Positions 41,102 through 49,842 are shown, counted from the first letter of the stretch. The stretch: DNA of 64,000 nucleotides from Rubrobacter_D sp963840835 (GCA_963840835.1 CAWJAM010000013.1:124001-188000), one strand, 5' to 3'. The notes: generated by a model not told the origin, from the letters alone. Numbers and translations: made by a program.

Positions 41102-43983
41102 ACCTGGAGCGGCTCTACATAGAGAACTATAAGCAACTTCGGGAGCCCGTCGAGCTGTTCCCGCCTGAGGGCGCCATCGGGGTCGTCGGGGCGAATGGCA
41201 CGGGAAAGAGTACGCTCTTCGAATCGATCCTGTGGTGTTTTTTCGGCTCCACCCGCGACGCGCGGTTCACTAAAGAGATGATTCCCTGGAGCGGCGGCTC
41301 CACCAAAGACCCGACGATAGTCGAGGTCACGCTAGCCACGAACAACGGCCCTTACATCGTCAGACGGCAACTAAAGAGCAATGCCACGACCGCCGAGGTG
41401 CGCGACCCCGAAGGCAAGACCGTCGTCACCGGCGCCACCGACGTCACGAACTGGGTCGAGGGGAACCTGCTGCACATGGACCGCACGGCGTTCGAGGCTA
41501 CCTTCTACGCGAAACAGAAGGAGCTGCGCTTCTTCGCCCACGATGACGGCATAAGCCGGGTGCGGCGCGTGAGCCGGATGCTCGGCATCAGCGGCGTCGA
41601 GGCCGCCCAGAAGCTCTTGCGCGACGACCGCAACGACCTGCGCTCCGAAGCCCGCGTGATCGAAGGCCGCCTCGCCGAAGCGAACCTGGATGAACTGAAC
41701 ACCGGACTCGAAGCGGCAAAAGCCGAATGCAAACGCCTGGAAGACGAGCTAGAGAAAACCTCTGCGGAGTACGAGCTAGCCGAAGGAGAACGTAAGGAGG
41801 CCGCCGAGGCCCGGGCCGCGCTCGACGTGGCGTACCGCGAGCACAACCGGCTCTCCAGAGAGCTGCAGGGCGCCGAAGCCGACCGGCGGCGGGCCGAAGA
41901 CCGGGCAGCGGATGCGGAGCACGATCTGGAAGAGCTGGCGCGGGCTGGAGAGGAGATCGGACGCCTCAGGCCGGATCTCGAGCGTTTACCGGAGTTGGAG
42001 ACCGAACTCGAAAGACTCGAAGAAGACCGCCGCCGGTCGGAGCGGCGCGAGCAGAACAGGCGCGAACTCTTCCAGGCCCAGAAGCGTGTCGCCGGCATAG
42101 AGTCCGAGGTGTGGGACACGCTCGAAAGCCTGGATGACGAGGAATCCGATGAGGAGCCGGTCCCTGGATGGGCTGACCTCTTCGAGCTGGACGGCCGCGA
42201 CCTCCTTTTTCGGGCTGGCGAGGTGCTAGGGAACGCCGCAGAAGGGCTGACGGCCGCAGAGGAACGTTACGGGGAACTGCGGGAGGCCGCCTCCGGGCAC
42301 GAGGAACTCGGGATGCTGTCCAAAGAATCGAACGAGGCCGCTGAGCGGCACGAGGCGGCGATCGCGGAGGCGCGGCGCCTGGCGGAAGAGCTTGACGACG
42401 TCTCCGGCGGTGAGGACCTCGAGAAACGGGAACAGGGACTGCGCGAGGAGGCGAAGAAACTGCGGGAGTTGGCCGCCAACCACCGGGGTCGGGCCAACGC
42501 CAACGAGCGCGAGGCGAAGAACGTGGACAAGGCGCGCGAGGCCATAGTTAGCGGCGCCGAGGACCACTGCCCGACCTGCCACCGGGGCTTCGAGAGCGGG
42601 GAGCAAGAAGAGATCTCCGACACCCTGTATCGTCAGGCGGCGTCCCTCCGGCGTCTGGCCGCCCGCGACACCGAGGAGGCCGGCAAGTTCGCCGGCTCCG
42701 CCAACACCGCGGAGCAGACGCTCCAGAAGGTCTCGACCAAGATCGGCCGCTGGCGGGAGATCCAACAGTCACTCGTCCGCGCCGAGGACCGCGCCGCCGA
42801 GAGGCTCGAAGCCCTGAAGAACGTCAGCGAACGCCAACGCGAGCTCGCCGCCCGCCTCGACGGCCGGGCCGCCCCGACCGAAGCGGCCCTGGAGAAGGCC
42901 CGCGCCTTGCGCGAGCGACTGCGAGATCTGCGAGACACCCGTCCGCACGTCGTCAGCCTGGCCCGCGAACACGCCGACAGGGCGAAGCGCGCCTCGGAGC
43001 TGGTGGAGGAACTAGAAGACCTCGCCGGGGTCTCCTACGACGCCGAGACCCATGGTGAGAGGAAGCGGGAGAAGGCGCGACTGGACGAGTCGCGCGGACG
43101 GGCAGCCGAGCTGGAGCGCCGCCTGAAGACCCGTCCCGAGGTCGAGCGGGCGCTGGAGGAGGCGCGTGGGGCCGGCAAGGAGGCAGCCGAGCGGGAGACC
43201 GAGTTGCGAGAGGGCCTCACCATCCTCGGCTTCGACGAAGCCGCGTACGAGGCCGCAGGGGAGCGGGTCGCCGCGGCCGGGGAACGGGCGGAGAAGCTGC
43301 GGGACGCCCGCGAGCATCTCGGGGGCGAGTGGAAGGACGCCGACCACCGCATCGAACGGGCGAACGCGGAGTTGGTACGCCTGGAGTCCGATCGGAGACT
43401 CGCCAATGAGCGAGCCTCCGAGGCGGCCCGGATGGACGAGATGGACGGCCTCTTCACCCTGTTCTTCAGGACGCTCACCTCCAGAGCGCGGCCCATGCTG
43501 GAAGCAGAGGCATCGGCCCTGGTCAGGGACCTCACCGACGGCCGCTACGACCGTATGGAATTCGACGACAACTACCGCGTGAAGCTGCTCGACCGTTTCG
43601 ACGACTCCTACGTCATAGACCGCTTCTCCGGCGGCGAGGCGGACGTCGCGAGCCTCTCCGCGCGGATCGCGCTCTCCAAAATCATCGCCGCGCGCGGCGG
43701 TGGAACTCTAGGTTTCCTCGTCCTCGACGAGGTCTTCGGGAGCCTCGACGCCGGGAGGCGCAACAACGTGCTCCTCGCGCTGGAGCGCCTCAAGCGCTCG
43801 TTCGGCCAGATCTTCATAATCTCCCACGTCGCCGAGGTGCAGGAATCGGCCCTCGTAGATGAGGTCTGGATGCTCGAAGAAGACGAACAAGGAAAGAGCA
43901 CCGTCAGGCGCATCGACACTTCTCTCCCACCGGACCAGCAAATCCCAGAGACCCTGGCAGATACCGTCAATAGCCTCCCGTAG
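41098..43983 (+). CDS. rad50: Rad50/SbcC-type SMC-like ATPase
   Basis: A 961-residue protein. The N-terminal P-loop is GVVGANGTGKSTLFE (about residues 29-43). Long coiled coils run about 180-460 and 500-780 around a zinc hook CPTC (Cys491, Cys494). The signature RFSGGEADVASLSARI lies near 842 and Walker B LGFLVLDEVFGSLD near 880. With Mre11 it tethers and opens DNA ends. The C-terminus has an acidic tail. Length is in the Rad50 range and close to SbcC; the gene pair is overlapping and therefore coupled. Confidence 0.93.
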   Translation: MNLERLYIENYKQLREPVELFPPEGAIGVVGANGTGKSTLFESILWCFFGSTRDARFTKEMIPWSGGSTKDPTIVEVTLATNNGPYIVRRQLKSNATTAEVRDPEGKTVVTGATDVTNWVEGNLLHMDRTAFEATFYAKQKELRFFAHDDGISRVRRVSRMLGISGVEAAQKLLRDDRNDLRSEARVIEGRLAEANLDELNTGLEAAKAECKRLEDELEKTSAEYELAEGERKEAAEARAALDVAYREHNRLSRELQGAEADRRRAEDRAADAEHDLEELARAGEEIGRLRPDLERLPELETELERLEEDRRRSERREQNRRELFQAQKRVAGIESEVWDTLESLDDEESDEEPVPGWADLFELDGRDLLFRAGEVLGNAAEGLTAAEERYGELREAASGHEELGMLSKESNEAAERHEAAIAEARRLAEELDDVSGGEDLEKREQGLREEAKKLRELAANHRGRANANEREAKNVDKAREAIVSGAEDHCPTCHRGFESGEQEEISDTLYRQAASLRRLAARDTEEAGKFAGSANTAEQTLQKVSTKIGRWREIQQSLVRAEDRAAERLEALKNVSERQRELAARLDGRAAPTEAALEKARALRERLRDLRDTRPHVVSLAREHADRAKRASELVEELEDLAGVSYDAETHGERKREKARLDESRGRAAELERRLKTRPEVERALEEARGAGKEAAERETELREGLTILGFDEAAYEAAGERVAAAGERAEKLRDAREHLGGEWKDADHRIERANAELVRLESDRRLANERASEAARMDEMDGLFTLFFRTLTSRARPMLEAEASALVRDLTDGRYDRMEFDDNYRVKLLDRFDDSYVIDRFSGGEADVASLSARIALSKIIAARGGGTLGFLVLDEVFGSLDAGRRNNVLLALERLKRSFGQIFIISHVAEVQESALVDEVWMLEEDEQGKSTVRRIDTSLPPDQQIPETLADTVNSLP

Positions 43984-43991
43984 CGGCGCTA

Positions 43992-44145
43992 CTAAAGCGA
44001 TTAGCAGAGGTTAAAACCTCTGCTAATCGCGCACTTCAGCACTTCAGCTAGTCAGCACTTCAGCAAGAACAAGAGCTGAAATGCTGAAGTGCTGACTGGC
44101 TGAAGTGCTTGCAATGGGGTCCAACCCCATTGCAAACCGCTCTAA
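43992..44145. repeat. Modular palindromic element, copy 4 (full length)
   Basis: CTAAAGCG end, hairpin A (GCGATTAGCAGAGGT/ACCTCTGCTAATCGC, 43997-44030), octamers ACTTCAGC ACTTCAGC TAGTCAGC ACTTCAGC, spacer AAGAACAAGA, GCTGAAAT GCTGAAGT GCTGACTG GCTGAAGT, hairpin C (TTGCAATGGGGT/ACCCCATTGCAA), end CGCTCTA. It lies between convergent rad50 and the trypsin-like gene, whose TAG stop (44142-44144) is formed by the right end. Confidence 0.93.
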
Positions 44146-45029
44146 AGGCCGGCCGTGCGGACGATGAACTCACTTATTGCGGCCGCGTTCACCTCCGTGT
44201 AGACCCCGGGGTAGCCACGCGCCCCGCAGCCTTTGCCGAAGCTGGTTATCCCGATCTGGTAGCGTTTGCCGGCGCGCGTTGCGAACATGGGTCCGCCGGA
44301 ATCGCCGTCACAGGCGTCCTTTGCTCCCCTTCCCGCGGCGACCATCAGCGCCCCGACGTAGCGCGGGCCGTAGACGGCCTTGGCCTTTGCGTCGGAGACT
44401 ACAGGCACCCGCGCAGCGCGCATCCGATCCGGGTAGTTGCCCCCGTTGTTGCCGCTCGGGGGCTGCTTGATGGTGTTTCCCCAACCTGCCACCCTCGCCA
44501 GATGCCCGGGCTGCTCCAGTGGGTCTTGGGCGACGCTGGAGGGCCTGATCGGCGCGATGCCCCTCACGGGACTTTTCAGCGTGATGACTGCGGCGTCGTA
44601 CGTCAGGGTCGTGAACCCATTGAACCTGGGGTGAATGGATATCCTCGAGACGCGCCGCATCTGGCCCCGGCCGCCGGAGAGCACTGCTCGTCCTACGGTG
44701 ACGCGCAACAGCTGCTTCGGGGCGCCCCTCACGCAATGCGCGGCCGTGAGCACGCTATTGTGGTCGATCAGGGAGCCACCACAGAAGTGCCGCCCGTACG
44801 CCGTCGAACCGCGCCTCACGTCGCCGAGCGAGGCCACAAAACGATAGTCGCCTTCTCGCACCGGCTTACCGCCTACGACCTGTGGTTGGATACCTCCCCC
44901 ACCCTCTGCAAACACCGGTACCGCTACTGACAGGCCCAGCACCATTGCGAAGACTACGGCCAGCAGATAGCGCGCGACGCCTCGCCGAGGCGGATTCGCG
45001 TGCGACCCAACGAGCCTTTCCATGCGCAT
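44142..45029 (-). CDS. Secreted trypsin-like (S1) serine protease
   Basis: A 295-residue chymotrypsin-fold protease. The signal peptide (VARYLLAVVFAMVLGLSVAVPVFA) is followed by the zymogen-like site QVVGGKPV. The catalytic triad is in LTAAHCV (His), TYDAAVITL (Asp) and DACDGDSGGP (Ser). Disulfide cysteines flank the His and Ser loops. It would be secreted and self-process. The gene is bracketed by two same-orientation copies of the palindromic repeat (43992-44145 and 45068-45202). Confidence 0.92.
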   Translation of the reverse strand: MRMERLVGSHANPPRRGVARYLLAVVFAMVLGLSVAVPVFAEGGGGIQPQVVGGKPVREGDYRFVASLGDVRRGSTAYGRHFCGGSLIDHNSVLTAAHCVRGAPKQLLRVTVGRAVLSGGRGQMRRVSRISIHPRFNGFTTLTYDAAVITLKSPVRGIAPIRPSSVAQDPLEQPGHLARVAGWGNTIKQPPSGNNGGNYPDRMRAARVPVVSDAKAKAVYGPRYVGALMVAAGRGAKDACDGDSGGPMFATRAGKRYQIGITSFGKGCGARGYPGVYTEVNAAAISEFIVRTAGL

Positions 45030-45067
45030 TGCTCCACTCTAGCGCCTTGCGGAACGTCCATGCAAGC

Positions 45068-45202
45068 CTAAAGCGATTAGCAGAGGTCAAAACCTCTGCT
45101 AATCGCGCACTTCAGCACTTCAGCAAGAGAAAGCTGAAATGCTGAAGTGCTGACCGGCTGAAGTGCTTCCAATGGGGTCCAATCCCATTGCAAGCCGCTC
45201 TA
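45068..45202. repeat. Modular palindromic element, copy 5 (short left array)
   Basis: Same order and orientation as the copy at 43992, with identical hairpin A arms (GCGATTAGCAGAGGT). The left octamer array has only two units (ACTTCAGC ACTTCAGC), the spacer is AAGAGAAA, and the right array has four. Hairpin C reads CAATGGGGT/ATCCCATTG with one mismatch. It lies just upstream of the trypsin-like gene. Confidence 0.92.
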
Positions 45203-45243
45203 TACCCCCGAATCTCGCAACATCCGCACGGCGGAGCATCGCC

Positions 45244-46695
45244 TCATGTTCCTTCGAGGCGGGCGCCCGGCCCCAACTCTCCCGCCAGCGTCTCGGCCGC
45301 TCCCACGTCGAGGTCCGTAACCCGCAGGGCGAAACCTCCCGATCCCGAAGCGACCTCGGCCAGAAAGGTGGCGAGCTTTACACGCCGCTGGAAAGGGCTG
45401 CGTGCTACCTCACGCGACTGGAGTCGCCGGCGCGGCGCGATGGCCGTCTTGCGGCCCAGGCTACGGTAACGCACGACCAGGCGGTCCTCCTCAAAGGCCC
45501 AGCCTGCGTCTCGGTAGCAGAGCCACCCGTACGCGGCGGCGGGCGGTAGCAAGAAGAGGGCGAGGAGGCCGAGGGCGGACTCGAAGGCGAGGAAGGAGAC
45601 CAGCGTGCCGGCGAGGGCGATGACCAGATACGAGAACGTGGACCTGAAGACGTAGCGCCTGAGGGCGCGACGCGGGAGCGACTTCAGGGCCGGCTTCACG
45701 GCGAATTCGGGGGCCGCATCGGCCAGCAACTCTTCCACCTCGTCGCGGGGTAGTAGGGGGAACAGCATGGTCGAGACACCGACGTCCTCGCCGTAGCCGG
45801 CGCTCTCCACCCGCAGGGAGGCCAGGCCGAAGGGCTGGCGCAGCACCCCTTCGGAGACCCGGATGGCCTGTATGCGGGAGAGCGGTATGGTCGCCTCGCG
45901 GCGCTCCAGAAGGCCGCGTTTGATGTACAGGAAATTTCCCTCGCGGGAGAGCGTGAAACCAGTGTAGGCGAGGACCGTTCCCGCTATTGCCAGAGACCAG
46001 GCCAGGAGAAGCCCAACGGGGATCAGGATCAAGAGCACCATCAGCCAGCTCGGCGCCAGAGTCTCGAGCAGCCGCCTGACCAGGTCCTCCGAGAGGAAGT
46101 CGTCCAGGAACTGGTACCCCACGGCGAGCACCGAGAAGGCGACCCCTATCTGTCCGCTCGTGGCCCCCGCCACCAGCAGATCCCGCTTCGAGAGCCGCCT
46201 GATTACCGTCGGACCTTCGGCCTCCTCGGACCTCTCCCTCTGAGAACCTTCGATCTCGAGCCGCAGCGTCTGCGCGGCCTCCCGGGCGAGCGCCGAGAGT
46301 GAGGCGTCAGGCTCGCTCGCACCCCCGCCCGCGGTCTCTATCCTTACCTCGTAGACGCCGAAGGCGCGCTGCACTATTCCCTGCACAGTATCCACCGACT
46401 GGACGTGATCCAGGGGTATCGTCCGCTCGTTTTTCTGAAGCACGCCCTGCTTTAGCCGGAAGGAGTTGCCGGTTACAGCGTAGGTCGTAGCCCGCCAGGA
46501 GAGGAACCCCCAGAGCGCCGCCAGCGCGGCGCCGACGAGGATGGCAAGCACCAAGAGGGCCACCGTCCGCAGGCTGAAACCCTGGCTCAACAGGAGGAGC
46601 ACTCCGGGGAAGACGAGCCCGCCGATCCAACGCCTGAGAGTCCTTATGGCCCCGACGAGCATGGCGACCGGGTGGAGGTGCCTCTCAGAGTTCAT
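45244..46695 (-). CDS. Bacterial PH-domain membrane protein (YdbT-like)
   Basis: A 483-residue protein with two to three bPH2 domains and paired transmembrane helices. Repeated PH signatures are TYAVTGNSFRLKQGVLQKNERTIPL..VQSV, GFTLSREGNFLYIKRGLLERREATIPL..IQAI and a degenerate third copy (DRLVVRYRSLGRKTAIAPRRRLQSREV). YdbT-like proteins work with YdbS-like partners at the membrane, probably in envelope stress or lipid-linked processes. It overlaps the YdbS-like gene by 11 bases. Confidence 0.85.
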   Translation of the reverse strand: MNSERHLHPVAMLVGAIRTLRRWIGGLVFPGVLLLLSQGFSLRTVALLVLAILVGAALAALWGFLSWRATTYAVTGNSFRLKQGVLQKNERTIPLDHVQSVDTVQGIVQRAFGVYEVRIETAGGGASEPDASLSALAREAAQTLRLEIEGSQRERSEEAEGPTVIRRLSKRDLLVAGATSGQIGVAFSVLAVGYQFLDDFLSEDLVRRLLETLAPSWLMVLLILIPVGLLLAWSLAIAGTVLAYTGFTLSREGNFLYIKRGLLERREATIPLSRIQAIRVSEGVLRQPFGLASLRVESAGYGEDVGVSTMLFPLLPRDEVEELLADAAPEFAVKPALKSLPRRALRRYVFRSTFSYLVIALAGTLVSFLAFESALGLLALFLLPPAAAYGWLCYRDAGWAFEEDRLVVRYRSLGRKTAIAPRRRLQSREVARSPFQRRVKLATFLAEVASGSGGFALRVTDLDVGAAETLAGELGPGARLEGT

Positions 46696-47164
46696 CCTGC
46701 TCCGTGGTCAGCGCGGCGATGCGGTCGCGTACCCCGGCGGCGACGGGGGTCGAGAGCTCGGGGATCTGATTCGGCCCAGCCGCGGTGTAGAAGACGACTG
46801 TAGATAGCCCGAACCTGCGCTGCAGCGGCCCCTGCCTGGTGTCCACGTGCTGGATGCGGGCCAGCGGCACGAGCGTACGGCCGATGTACAGGATCCCACG
46901 CTGCAAGTCGACCTCATCGGGCCTGATCTCGTACCGCCACCTCCTCCACCGCACCGTAGGCGCCACCCCGACGACGACGACACCGAGCACGAGAACCGCG
47001 ATAAAGGGCAAAACGGCAACGATAATAGCTACGTCGCCGAACCGGACCAGCGCCCAGGCGGCGACACCGGCTCCGACCAGGAGCGGCAGCAGGTTGAGGG
47101 CGCCCGTGATCCTCCACAGCGTCTTCGCCCGCGGATCCAACCTCTCTTCGGGTTCGCCTTTCAA
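46685..47164 (-). CDS. Bacterial PH-domain membrane protein (YdbS-like)
   Basis: A 159-residue partner of the YdbT-like protein. Two transmembrane helices (ALNLLPLLVGAGVAAWALVRF; IIVAVLPFIAVLVLGVVVVGV) precede one bPH2 domain (YEIRPDEVDLQRGILYIGRTLVPLARIQHVDTRQGPLQRRFGL). It starts 3 bases after the rlmN stop and overlaps the next gene, so rlmN and the two PH genes form one operon. Confidence 0.87.
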   Translation of the reverse strand: MKGEPEERLDPRAKTLWRITGALNLLPLLVGAGVAAWALVRFGDVAIIVAVLPFIAVLVLGVVVVGVAPTVRWRRWRYEIRPDEVDLQRGILYIGRTLVPLARIQHVDTRQGPLQRRFGLSTVVFYTAAGPNQIPELSTPVAAGVRDRIAALTTEQDEL

Positions 47165-47167
47165 GGC

Positions 47168-48208
47168 CTAGACCATGGGAACGGCCGGACGCCCGCGCAA
47201 GTCCTTCGCGGCGAGCTGGCCGCAGGCGGCGTCTATGTCCTGGCCACGGCTCGGACGGAGCGTCGCCGAGAGGCCAAGGTCTCTGGCATGCTCGAGAAAT
47301 CTCCTGGCGCCAGCCTTCGAGGTTGCCGAGAAGCCCGTATCCGTCCAGTTGAAGCGTAGCAGATTCAGGTGGTAGAGCGGATGGTCGAGGAGATCAGCCA
47401 GCGCCTCGACGTGGCGCGGCTGGTCGTTGACGCCGGCGAGCAGGGTGTACTCGAAGAAGAGCTTGCGGCGCGTCTGTGTCACGAAGTAACGGGCGGCGTC
47501 CATCAGCTCGGGGATGGTACGACGGGCTGCGACGGGCATGATCTCACGCCGCTCATCCTCGAAGGGGGTGTGCAGCGAGATCGCCAGATGGAACTGCTCA
47601 GGCTCGTCCGCGAAACGCCGGATCTTGTCGACCAACCCACTCGTAGAGACCGCGATGTGCCTCGCCGCAAGGCCAAAGCCATTCGGGTCGTTCAAAATCT
47701 TGAGCGCGCCGAGCGTGGCTTTGTAGTTGAGCATCGGCTCGCCCATCCCCATGACCACGACGTTCGAAACCCTCTCGGGAGCAATATCCCTCGCGGCGAC
47801 GAAGACCTGTTCGGCGATCTCACGCACCCCCAGGTTGCGCTTGATACCGAGCAGCCCGGTGGCGCAGAATTTACAGGCCATCGGGCACCCGACCTGGGTC
47901 GAGATGCAAACTGTGTGACGGCCCTTCTCGGGGATCATGACCGTCTCGATGGCGTGCCCGTCATGGGTATAGAACAGGTACTTCCTCGTCCCGTCCGTCG
48001 CCCTCCAGGTGCGCCTCAGGTCCAGAACAGCGGCCGGGGCCTCCTCGTTGAGCGTCCCACGCAGGCCGCTCGGCAGGCTCGTGGCCTCCTCCCAGTCTCG
48101 GACGAGAGAGCCGGTGATGGCGGCGTAGGCCTGGCCGAGGCGGTAGGACGGCTCGCCGTCTCTCTCCAGCACCCTGTTTACTTCCGGAATGAACTGCGCC
48201 GCATTCAT
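47168..48208 (-). CDS. rlmN: 23S rRNA (adenine2503-C2)-methyltransferase
   Basis: A 346-residue radical-SAM methyltransferase. The [4Fe-4S] motif CPMACKFCATG (CxxxCxxC) is in the middle, preceded by HTVCISTQVGCP. The catalytic Cys region VVVMGMGEPMLNYKA and C-terminal VTLRPSRGQDIDAACGQLA-like sequence follow. ATG 48208 (NAAQFIPEVNRVL) is the start; the frame extends upstream but is not protein-like. It methylates A2503 of 23S rRNA and A37 of some tRNAs. The promoter lies in the palindrome at 48217-48261. Confidence 0.95.
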   Translation of the reverse strand: MNAAQFIPEVNRVLERDGEPSYRLGQAYAAITGSLVRDWEEATSLPSGLRGTLNEEAPAAVLDLRRTWRATDGTRKYLFYTHDGHAIETVMIPEKGRHTVCISTQVGCPMACKFCATGLLGIKRNLGVREIAEQVFVAARDIAPERVSNVVVMGMGEPMLNYKATLGALKILNDPNGFGLAARHIAVSTSGLVDKIRRFADEPEQFHLAISLHTPFEDERREIMPVAARRTIPELMDAARYFVTQTRRKLFFEYTLLAGVNDQPRHVEALADLLDHPLYHLNLLRFNWTDTGFSATSKAGARRFLEHARDLGLSATLRPSRGQDIDAACGQLAAKDLRGRPAVPMV

Positions 48209-48216
48209 AGTCGAGA

Positions 48217-48261
48217 GATTATACCGTGAAGGCCGGCTGAGCCGGCCTTCACGGTATAATC
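48217..48261. promoter_or_regulatory. Perfect 21-bp palindrome carrying divergent -10 elements
   Basis: Arms 48217-48237 and 48241-48261 are exact complements around TGA. Each arm ends in TATAAT (48255-48260 on plus; the complement of 48218-48223 on minus). The plus -10 ends 7 bases before the GTG of marP, a leaderless arrangement; the minus -10 ends 9 bases before the ATG of rlmN. Confidence 0.75.
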
Positions 48262-48266
48262 TGTGA

Positions 48267-49430
48267 GTGAACCTCACCGGCCTTAATTTTGTGGATGTGT
48301 TTATAGCGCTCTTCGTCGTCGTCGCGGTACTGCGTGGGGCGAGGACGGGCTTTCTCGCTGGTGTCTTCTCGCTGGTTGGCGTGGTCGTCGGGATTTCCGT
48401 GGGGTCCAGGATCGCGCCTTCACTCATGCCCGAGGAGGTGGACCCGCTCTACGGTTCTGGGATAACCCTGGGGAGCATCCTCGCGTTCTCCGTGCTCGGG
48501 GAGGTCATCGCCAGGTCGGTGGGGGGTTCGATCAGGAACCGCCTCATGGGCCCGACTTCCGGGACTCTGGACGGTCTCGGCGGGGCGGCACTCGGGCTCG
48601 CCCTCTCCCTGGTGCTGGTGTGGGTCGTCGGCTTCTTCGCCCTCCAGACACCGCCCCTCGCGGGGCTGCGCCCTGCGGTGAAGGACTCCAATATCTTGCA
48701 GGCCCTCGAGAAATGGATGCCCTCAGGGCTCCTCATCCAGGCCGTCGCCGATCTGCAGCCGCTGCCCCGCATCGACGGCCCGAAAGCTAACGTGTCAGAC
48801 CCCGAAGGGAACATCGTAAACGATCCCGACGTGCGGGCAGCGAGCGAGCGCACCCTGCGCATAACTGGCATAGCCTGCACCTACGGCGTGGAGGGCTCGG
48901 GCTGGGTCGCGGGCCAGGATCTGGTCGTCACAAACGCCCACGTCGTCGCCGGGGAGACGAGGACGTATGCGCAGATCATGGGCAAGGGACGACAGCTGCC
49001 CGCCGATGTCGTCGCCTTCGACGAGAGGAACGACCTAGCCGTCCTGCGCGTAGATGGTCTCGGCCTGAGTCCGCTGCCTCTCGCTGCGCCCCGGCCCGGG
49101 GAGGAGGCGGCCGTGATCGGCTTCCCCGAAAACGGTCCGCTCGATATCGAGCCGGCCCGCACGGGGTCGACGGAGCCCGTTCTCTCGACCGACGCCTACG
49201 ACCGCGGCCCGGTACAGCGCGTCGTCACCAGCTTCCGCGTGTACGTGAGACCCGGCAACTCGGGCGGCCCCGCCGTCGACGCCGACGGGCGGGTAGTCTC
49301 GACCATCTTCGCCAGCCGCACCGACTCAGACGACTCGGGCTTCGGCGTCCCCCCCCGGATAATCCAACGCCACCTCAAGGCCGCAGCCAGCCGTACAGCC
49401 CCCGTCGGCACTGGCGAATGCGCCAATTAG
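48267..49430 (+). CDS. marP: MarP-like membrane serine protease (CvpA fused to trypsin fold)
   Basis: A 387-residue protein. The first 170 residues hold four transmembrane helices of the CvpA/colicin V-production type (DVFIALFVVVAVLRGARTGF; LDGLGGAALGLALSLVLVWVVGFFAL). The periplasmic protease domain has the triad in VVTNAHVVAG (His), ERNDLAVLRV (Asp) and RPGNSGGPAV (Ser). Mycobacterial MarP is needed for acid and oxidative stress survival. The start GTG 48267 fits a leaderless mRNA from the palindromic promoter. Confidence 0.93.
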   Translation: MNLTGLNFVDVFIALFVVVAVLRGARTGFLAGVFSLVGVVVGISVGSRIAPSLMPEEVDPLYGSGITLGSILAFSVLGEVIARSVGGSIRNRLMGPTSGTLDGLGGAALGLALSLVLVWVVGFFALQTPPLAGLRPAVKDSNILQALEKWMPSGLLIQAVADLQPLPRIDGPKANVSDPEGNIVNDPDVRAASERTLRITGIACTYGVEGSGWVAGQDLVVTNAHVVAGETRTYAQIMGKGRQLPADVVAFDERNDLAVLRVDGLGLSPLPLAAPRPGEEAAVIGFPENGPLDIEPARTGSTEPVLSTDAYDRGPVQRVVTSFRVYVRPGNSGGPAVDADGRVVSTIFASRTDSDDSGFGVPPRIIQRHLKAAASRTAPVGTGECAN

Positions 49431-49585
49431 CATTTCAGCCCACCGCTGAGCTGCCGTTACCCAGCCGGCAACTTACAGGACGGTTTCAGGTAGGGATGCC
49501 GCAGATCTTTGGTCGAGCGCGGCAAGGTAGCGGAACATCGCCTTTGCTGAAGTGCTGACTAGCTGAAATGCTGACAAGCTCTAAG
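49431..49585. repeat. Decayed octamer element (long central insertion)
   Basis: A single left unit (ATTTCAGC, about 49433-49440) is followed by about 100 bases of unrelated sequence. Four right units GCTGAAGT GCTGACTA GCTGAAAT GCTGACAA (49546-49577) and the terminus GCTCTAAG follow. The terminus supplies the TAG stop (complement of 49581-49583) of the small coiled-coil gene. It lies between convergent genes. Confidence 0.6.
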
Positions 49586-49772
49586 CCGTCTCCTCCTGGA
49601 TGATCTTTTCTAGCGCGAGGCGGCTCCTGTTTAGTTCGGCTTCGACGGTGGAGAGGCGGGCGAGGGAGGTCTCGCGCAGCCGGTCGCGCTCGACCTCGCG
49701 GGCAACGGCTGAGGCCGCCTCCTCTATGGCCGTTAAGGCGCTCTCCAATGTCAGCAGGTCTCGTTCGTCCAC
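49581..49772 (-). CDS. Small coiled-coil protein, unknown function
   Basis: 63 residues from GTG 49772. It is entirely helical with heptad-like hydrophobics (LLTLESALTAIEEAASAVAREVERDRLRETSLARLSTVEAEL, described by its repeat rather than by family). There is no membrane segment. It is divergent from the TetR gene with about 130 bases between them. The start is uncertain; a longer frame to 49835 looks non-coding at its N-terminus. Confidence 0.5.
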   Translation of the reverse strand: MDERDLLTLESALTAIEEAASAVAREVERDRLRETSLARLSTVEAELNRSRLALEKIIQEETA

Positions 49773-49842
49773 GGGCCGGATACTACACGATGCCGACGAA
49801 GTGTACGTCGGAAGCCTTACGAAATCGCCGTCCAATCGGCTC

